In this document: positions 7,067 to 10,822 of the stretch, piece by piece
How the letters are laid out: each line of letters begins with the position of its first letter
How positions within the stretch are numbered: the first letter of the stretch is position 1
Assembly (NCBI RefSeq): GCF_036387535.1
Contig: NZ_DASVTO010000058.1
Coordinates: forward strand, 1-10,822
Reading direction: 5' to 3'
Origin: Sphingomonas_R sp036387535
GTDB taxonomy: Bacteria; Pseudomonadota; Alphaproteobacteria; Sphingomonadales; Sphingomonadaceae
Length of the DNA stretch: 10,822 bases
Made by a program: the position numbers and the translations under genes
The notes under the pieces: model-generated
Databases searched by the model: none
The model's input: the letters and a program-made list of their open reading frames with translations, nothing else
Told to the model about the DNA's origin: nothing

Positions 7067-8234
7067 CGTCGGTCTCCGGACGGGTGGGCAGGCGGCGAGC
7101 GCGGATCGCGGCGGCAGTGCGTTCGGCCAGCCGGCAGAGCGCGAAGGTCAACCGCCGGCGCGGTCCGTCAAGCGGCACCGACAGCCGCACCAGCGCGCGG
7201 CGTTCGGCCCACAGGCTGTTGATCATGCTGTGATTTGCGACGGCACAGCTATCCATCCACAGGATATCGGCGCGGTTCAGGACATCCAGATTCGCGATCT
7301 GGATCAGCACGCCGGGCGAAAAGCGGGCATAGCGTTCGTCGAACGCGATCTTGAACGAGAAAGCGCCGGGCGGGGTCAGGAAGTTGACCAGCATCGCGAT
7401 CGGCACGCCGTCCAGATCCATGCGCAGAATGTCCAGCCGTCCCGCGGCATGCGCGCCGGTCAGCGCGGCACGGAAGAAAGCGGCGGTATCGGCCTGGCGA
7501 CCGAGCGCAGAGCCGGCCGTCCCCTTCCAGCCCGACGCCTCCAGGCGCAGGAAGGCGTCGATCCAGGCGGCGAGATCGTCGTCCGGTACGAGATGGCGGG
7601 TGGTGACGGTGCCGCATTCGGACAGTCGCTGGTCGAGCCGCTTCAACTCCTTGCGCTTCTTCTTGCGGATCGTGCGCTCATAGTAAGCGGCGGGTGAGAG
7701 CCGGCTTTCCAGCAGCGCGCGTTCATGGCGGTGGACCGTATCGCACGGCCGGCCGCGGGCGGCGGCGGCGGCGATCAACCCGCGGTGTACCGGTCCCTGG
7801 TCCGGTATGGCGCACAGGTGGAGCAACCCCTTCGCCCAGCGCGCGGCATCGAGCGTGTCGAGGATCGCCGACCAGAAAGCCGCCTCTTCCCCGGCGCAGA
7901 CCGGCGGCGTGCCGAGAAAGCTGTGATAATGGCTGTGCCCCTGGACATGCGCGATCGGCAGCCGGCCGTAACGCGGCGCGATCACCACCGGCAGCAGCCC
8001 GATCAGCCGACCCGCCCGGCGCACGACCAGCAGCCGCACCGCATCGGCGCCGTGCAGATGTGCGGATGCGGCAGCAAACCAGGGTTCGGCAAAGGCGTTG
8101 GCTTCGGCGGCGTGCGGCACCAGTGTCGCCCAGTCCGCCAGCAATGCGGGATCGCACACGGCATCGACCGCGGCCAGGCACAGCACCGTTGCCGCCGGGG
8201 CGTCGGGTGCGGCCGTGATGCGGTCGATCAACAT
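7056..8234 (-). CDS. GNAT acyltransferase of the CelD/BcsL type (Acetyltransf_6)
   Basis: A 392-residue protein with the double-GNAT fold typical of exopolysaccharide-associated 'CelD/BcsL' acyltransferases. Visible signatures: WATLVPHAAEANAFAEPWFAA (35-55); a strand-turn around RLLVVRRAGRLIGLLPV (67-83); a basic stretch TIRKKKRKELKRLDQRL (188-204), usual for the family; FLRLEASGWKGTAGSAL (228-244); FSFKIAFDERYARFSPGVLI (292-311), the probable acyl-CoA/substrate region; and MDSCAVANHSMINSLWAERR (327-346). No signal peptide or membrane helix is seen, so it acts in the cytoplasm, probably transferring an acyl group from acyl-CoA to a sugar, amino sugar or lipid-linked precursor. Its TAA lies inside the start of the JmjC gene. 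It is divergent from a flippase gene across 127 bp. The ribosome site before the ATG at 8234 is weak (a G-run about 9-14 nt upstream), so a slightly different start is possible. Confidence 0.85.
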   Translation of the reverse strand: MLIDRITAAPDAPAATVLCLAAVDAVCDPALLADWATLVPHAAEANAFAEPWFAAASAHLHGADAVRLLVVRRAGRLIGLLPVVIAPRYGRLPIAHVQGHSHYHSFLGTPPVCAGEEAAFWSAILDTLDAARWAKGLLHLCAIPDQGPVHRGLIAAAAARGRPCDTVHRHERALLESRLSPAAYYERTIRKKKRKELKRLDQRLSECGTVTTRHLVPDDDLAAWIDAFLRLEASGWKGTAGSALGRQADTAAFFRAALTGAHAAGRLDILRMDLDGVPIAMLVNFLTPPGAFSFKIAFDERYARFSPGVLIQIANLDVLNRADILWMDSCAVANHSMINSLWAERRALVRLSVPLDGPRRRLTFALCRLAERTAAAIRARRLPTRPETDDAD

Positions 8235-8361
8235 TCTGCGCCGTGCCCCCCGAATCGCATTGATCCTAAGAGCGAAGCGTTACCAGCGCCTTTGCGGGGC
8301 GCGCTTGATTTTGCGGGCGGGTCTTCATCCTTCCTGCACCCGTAACCGGCAGAAGCAGGCT
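8235..8361. promoter_or_regulatory. Divergent promoter region between the GNAT gene and the flippase
   Basis: This 127-bp gap must carry promoters for both directions. I see no convincing -35/-10 pair. It contains two copies of TTTGCGGG (8291-8298 and 8310-8317) and a short GCGCC/GGCGC inverted repeat (8286-8290 / 8298-8302). Both frames of the flanking genes stay open through the gap, which makes start calling less certain here. Confidence 0.4.
8291..8317. repeat. Two direct TTTGCGGG repeats in the divergent promoter region
   Basis: TTTGCGGG occurs at 8291-8298 and again at 8310-8317, 19 bp apart start to start, so both lie on nearly the same face of the helix. This spacing fits a tandem operator for a regulator that controls the divergent genes, but with only 8 bp matching in GC-rich DNA it may be chance. 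Confidence 0.3.
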
Positions 8362-9858
8362 ATGGACGAGATCGTGCAGGGTCAGGGAATCACCGGAGCC
8401 GAGGAGCAGGCGGGCGCCCCCACGGGCTTCGCGCGGCGGGTGATGACCGCCGTGCTGTGGCGATCGGGCAGCCAGTTCGCGGCGCAGATGGTGATGTGGT
8501 CGGCGACCTTTTTCGTCATCCGCCTGCTGCAACCCGCGGATTATGGACTGTTCGCAATGACGCAGAGCATCCTGGTGCTGCTCAACCTGCTGTGCGGATA
8601 CGGTTTTGCGAGCGCGCTGATCCAGGCGGAGGAACTGGACCAGCGGAAGGTGCGGCAGGTGTTCGGGCTGCTGCTGCTGCTGAACGGCACCATCGCGGCG
8701 GCGCAGGTGCTGGCCGCACCGTTGGCCGCAGCCTATTTCCGGCAGCCGATGGTGACGCAGATGTTGCGTGTGCAGGCGCTGATCTATCTGGCGACTCCGT
8801 TTACCGCGCTGCCCTCCGCGCTGCTGGCGCGGCGGATGGATTTCCGGCGGGAGGCGCAGGTGAACTTCGCCAGCGCGATCGCCGGCGCGGTGACGGCGCT
8901 GCTCTGTGCGCTGGGCGGGGCGGGCGTCTGGACACTGGTCGCGGCGCCGATCGCGCTGTTCTGGACGCGCGCGATCGGGATGACGATCGCGGCGCGCGCA
9001 CTGGTTTGGCCGAGTTTCCGGTTTCGGGACATGGGCGGAACCTGGGCGTTCGGCGGGGCGATGATCCTCAGCCAGTTCCTGTGGTTCGTGCAGACGCAGG
9101 CCGATGTCGCGATCGGCGGGCGCTCGCTCGATCCGCATGACCTCGGGCTGTATACAACATCACTGTTCCTGGCGCAGATCATCACGTCGAAGTTCATTCC
9201 GCCGCTGAACGACGTCGCCTTTTCCGCCTATGCGCGCATCCAGAACGACCGGGCGGCGGTGGCCTATGGTTTCCTGAAGGCGGCCCGGATCGTGATGTTG
9301 ATCGCGGCGCCATTCTGCCTGGGTCTGGCGGCGACGGCGGAACCGATGATTCTCACCGTGCTGGGCGCCAAATGGGCGGGCGCGGTGCCGCTGGTGCGGA
9401 TCGTGGCGCTGGCGATGCCGGCGCTGGCGATGCAGATCCTGTTCTCCCCCGCGGCGACGGCGCTGGGCCAGCCGGGCGTGCAGGTGAAGGTGAGTGCGTG
9501 CGGGGCGGTCATCATGCCGTGCGCCTTTCTGATCGGGATCCTGACGCAGGGCGGCGGGGTCGGCCTGGCCACGGCCTGGGCGTGGGGGGCGCCGTTGCTG
9601 ATGCTGGCGACCGCCGCGTTGGCGATGCCGGTGATCGGCATCCGTCCCGCCGGCCTGATGCGCGCGGTTGCCCCCGGTCTGGGGGCTGCGATGGCGATGG
9701 CGATGGTCGTGGCGGCGGTGGATCGGTCGTTCGACCTGGGCGCGGCGTTTCCGCGACTGGCGACGCTGGTCGTGATCGGAGCGGCGGTTTATGCGGGGCT
9801 GGTGCTTCTCTTCGCGCGCGGCACCGTGCTGGACGCGATGCGGCTGCTCAGGCGGTAA
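8362..9858 (+). CDS. Oligosaccharide/lipopolysaccharide flippase, MOP superfamily (Wzx/WzxC-like)
   Basis: A 498-residue polytopic protein with about 12-14 hydrophobic segments. It probably moves lipid-linked oligosaccharide units across the inner membrane for capsule, exopolysaccharide or O-antigen assembly. Signatures: WRSGSQFAAQMVMW (33-46); FVIRLLQPADYGLFAMTQSI (51-70); ALLARRMDFRREAQVNF (153-169); and a conserved mid-protein block from QADVAIGGRSLDPHDLGLYT (246-265) to KFIPPLNDVAFSAYARIQ (277-294), typical of the WzxC-like branch. The frame is open 88 codons further upstream, but that stretch is antisense to the GNAT gene and has non-membrane composition. The ATG at 8362 starts a short hydrophilic leader followed by the first helix. 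The ribosome site is weak (AGAAG, 6 nt before). It converges with the deacetylase gene. The exact glycan cannot be told from sequence. Confidence 0.9.
   Translation: MDEIVQGQGITGAEEQAGAPTGFARRVMTAVLWRSGSQFAAQMVMWSATFFVIRLLQPADYGLFAMTQSILVLLNLLCGYGFASALIQAEELDQRKVRQVFGLLLLLNGTIAAAQVLAAPLAAAYFRQPMVTQMLRVQALIYLATPFTALPSALLARRMDFRREAQVNFASAIAGAVTALLCALGGAGVWTLVAAPIALFWTRAIGMTIAARALVWPSFRFRDMGGTWAFGGAMILSQFLWFVQTQADVAIGGRSLDPHDLGLYTTSLFLAQIITSKFIPPLNDVAFSAYARIQNDRAAVAYGFLKAARIVMLIAAPFCLGLAATAEPMILTVLGAKWAGAVPLVRIVALAMPALAMQILFSPAATALGQPGVQVKVSACGAVIMPCAFLIGILTQGGGVGLATAWAWGAPLLMLATAALAMPVIGIRPAGLMRAVAPGLGAAMAMAMVVAAVDRSFDLGAAFPRLATLVVIGAAVYAGLVLLFARGTVLDAMRLLRR
9405..9433 (+). repeat. 14-bp direct repeat with 15-bp period inside the flippase gene
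   Basis: GGCGCTGGCGATGC occurs at 9405-9418 and 9420-9433. It encodes the repeated ALAMP/ALAMQ pair in a membrane helix (residues 349-358). The period is a multiple of three, so slippage would lengthen or shorten the helix by five residues without a frameshift. It may simply reflect biased Ala/Leu/Met codons. Confidence 0.6.
9688..9705 (+). repeat. Three GCGATG hexamers inside the flippase gene
   Basis: GCGATG is repeated three times without interruption and encodes AMAMAM (residues 443-448) in a late membrane helix. Copy-number change would stay in frame and alter the helix by two residues per unit. Confidence 0.6.
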
Positions 9859-9889
9859 GGGGGCGTCGGCACGGAGCGTCGATCGTGGG

Positions 9890-9918
9890 GGCCGGCGCGC
9901 GTTCCGATCGCGCTGGCC
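9890..9918. terminator. 10-bp hairpin between convergent flippase and deacetylase genes
   Basis: GGCCGGCGCG (9890-9899) can pair with CGCGCTGGCC (9909-9918) around a 9-nt loop, with a single G-U pair on the plus strand. It lies in the 86-bp gap between two convergent stop codons. There is no T-run on either side, so this is a candidate low-U or Rho-assisted terminator. The pairing arms are pure G/C, which raises the chance of coincidence. Confidence 0.4.
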
Positions 9919-9944
9919 GCGCCACAGGCGAAACTGTTGCGGCC

Positions 9945-10822
9945 TTACGCCTTTGTGCGGCGGGCGGCGGCCAGGATTTCGCTGGCGGTGGCGGGCAGGA
10001 CGCCGTGTTGCGCAAAACGGTCGAACACCGCATTCCACCAGCGCCAGAAAGCCGCCAGATCGGCCTGGTCACGGACATAGGGGGTGTGGCCGGGCACGAC
10101 CGACGGCGTGTGGAAGGACAGGCTGAACAGCATGATGCCGGCATCGACCAGCCGGTCGATCAGCGCGAGCGCCTCGACCTGCGGCATGCCTTCCGGGGTG
10201 AGCGCGACGCGGTTGAGCAGGCCGAGCCGTGCGAGCGGACCCCGCAACAGGTTCTGGCGGTGCAGCCCGCGCCAGCGCCGCAAGGTGCCGGTGAAGCCGG
10301 CGGTCAGCGGCACTTCCAGCAGGGTACGGGCGATCCACCACGGCCGGATCGGGTGGCGGGAGAAATCGGGGCCGGTCTGATCGCTATAATCGAACAGCGC
10401 ACGCACCGAAACGTCGAGCCGGTAGCCCGCCTCCACCAGCAGGTCCGCGGTGTTGGGGCCGATGCCGTAGCGACCGGCGCGGTAGATGACCGGGCGCACG
10501 CCGGTGGCCAGTTCGATCTGCGTGGTCAATGCGTGCAGCTTGGCGCGTTCCAGCGCGCGCGGGAGGTTGCCGACGAAGCTGTTTCCGGGGGAGACCAGTT
10601 CTTCATGCGGCGGGTTGACCCAGGGATGAAGCTGCGTCCCGATTTCGCAGGCGCCGGTTTCGACCATGGCGCGCATCGCATCGGCGCTGGCGGGGGTGTC
10701 GACCACGGGATAGTCGACCAGATAGGTCGGCACGATCCCGCGATCGACGAAGCGGCGATTGGCGTCCGGAAGGGCGAGGATCGCGGTGGTGGCGCAGGCG
10801 TCGCGGCGCACGGGCTGCGACC
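9945..10822 (-). CDS. Polysaccharide deacetylase-family protein, 5' end beyond the window (partial)
   Basis: The frame is open to the right edge; the GTG at 10811 is probably internal, because the protein would otherwise lack its first strand and motif. Numbering from that GTG, visible signatures are GTQLHPWVNPP (58-68, the region equivalent to the metal-binding His motif of NodB-type deacetylases), NSFVGNLPRALERAKL (77-92), VIYRAGRYGIGPNTADLLVE (108-127), VRALFDYSDQTGPDF (136-150), LEVPLT (165-170) and LFSLSFHTPSVVPGHTPYVR (228-247). From memory this is the sphingomonad 'polysaccharide deacetylase/WalW-like' type, usually about 320-330 residues, so some 30-40 residues with the first Asp motif lie outside. 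It would remove acetyl groups from amino sugars of a surface glycan. The TAA is at 9947-9945. It converges with the flippase gene, which supports a glycan role. Activity cannot be judged without the N-terminus. Confidence 0.87.
   Translation of the reverse strand, partial: SQPVRRDACATTAILALPDANRRFVDRGIVPTYLVDYPVVDTPASADAMRAMVETGACEIGTQLHPWVNPPHEELVSPGNSFVGNLPRALERAKLHALTTQIELATGVRPVIYRAGRYGIGPNTADLLVEAGYRLDVSVRALFDYSDQTGPDFSRHPIRPWWIARTLLEVPLTAGFTGTLRRWRGLHRQNLLRGPLARLGLLNRVALTPEGMPQVEALALIDRLVDAGIMLFSLSFHTPSVVPGHTPYVRDQADLAAFWRWWNAVFDRFAQHGVLPATASEILAAARRTKA

Noticed and set aside
7636..7676. Lys/Arg-rich stretch in the GNAT protein as a possible nucleic-acid-binding tail
   Set aside because: A basic stretch at this place is a usual feature of CelD/BcsL-type acyltransferases, so it needs no special explanation.
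8098..8361. An upstream in-frame extension of the flippase by 88 residues
   Set aside because: It runs antisense to the start of the GNAT gene and through the promoter gap, is not membrane-like, and the flippase family normally starts close to the first helix.

Overview
The window looks like ordinary chromosome from a GC-rich alphaproteobacterium, most probably a sphingomonad. The reasons are the strong G/C bias at third codon positions, long stop-free shadow frames opposite nearly every gene, and gene families whose motifs I recall from Sphingomonas and relatives: the HPWVNPP/YRAGRYG polysaccharide deacetylase, the WzxC-like flippase with a KFIPPLNDVAFSAYARIQ loop, and the short class I mannose-6-phosphate isomerase. 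I see no insertion sequence, integrase, CRISPR array, tRNA or rRNA. The organism assignment is inferred from protein style, not from a marker gene.

Layout, left to right. (1) 21-1325 (+): an MHS-family alpha-ketoglutarate/H+ symporter, very close in motif order to E. coli KgtP. (2) 1326-1419: a convergent gap with a 16-bp palindrome and an 11-bp-stem hairpin, a likely two-way transcription end. (3) 1420-4236 (-): a large hybrid histidine kinase (GAF, three PAS, HisKA/HATPase, receiver). (4) 4237-4397: a divergent promoter region. (5) 4398-5237 and 5269-6195 (+): manA followed 31 nt later by a DUF808/YedI-type inner-membrane protein, probably one transcript. (6) 8234 down to 6206 (-): a two-gene operon with an 11-nt overlap, a CelD/BcsL-type GNAT acyltransferase followed by a JmjC/cupin-8 protein with a complete Fe(II)/2-oxoglutarate site resembling factor-inhibiting HIF (FIH). 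(7) 8362-9858 (+): a Wzx-type polysaccharide flippase, divergent from the GNAT gene. (8) 9945-10822 (-): a polysaccharide deacetylase that runs off the right edge, so its N-terminus is missing.

How the genes may fit together: the right half (GNAT, JmjC protein, flippase, deacetylase) reads like one side of a surface-polysaccharide or lipid-linked glycan locus, and manA would supply or drain mannose-6-phosphate for the same kind of pathway. The left half is a C4/C5-dicarboxylate uptake gene and an orphan sensor kinase with no response-regulator gene in view.

The part most worth a second look is the translationally coupled GNAT + FIH-like JmjC pair inside a glycan neighbourhood. All metal ligands and the expected 2-oxoglutarate lysine are present, but the substrate is unknown. 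I found no convincing evidence of a wholly new defence or mobile system.
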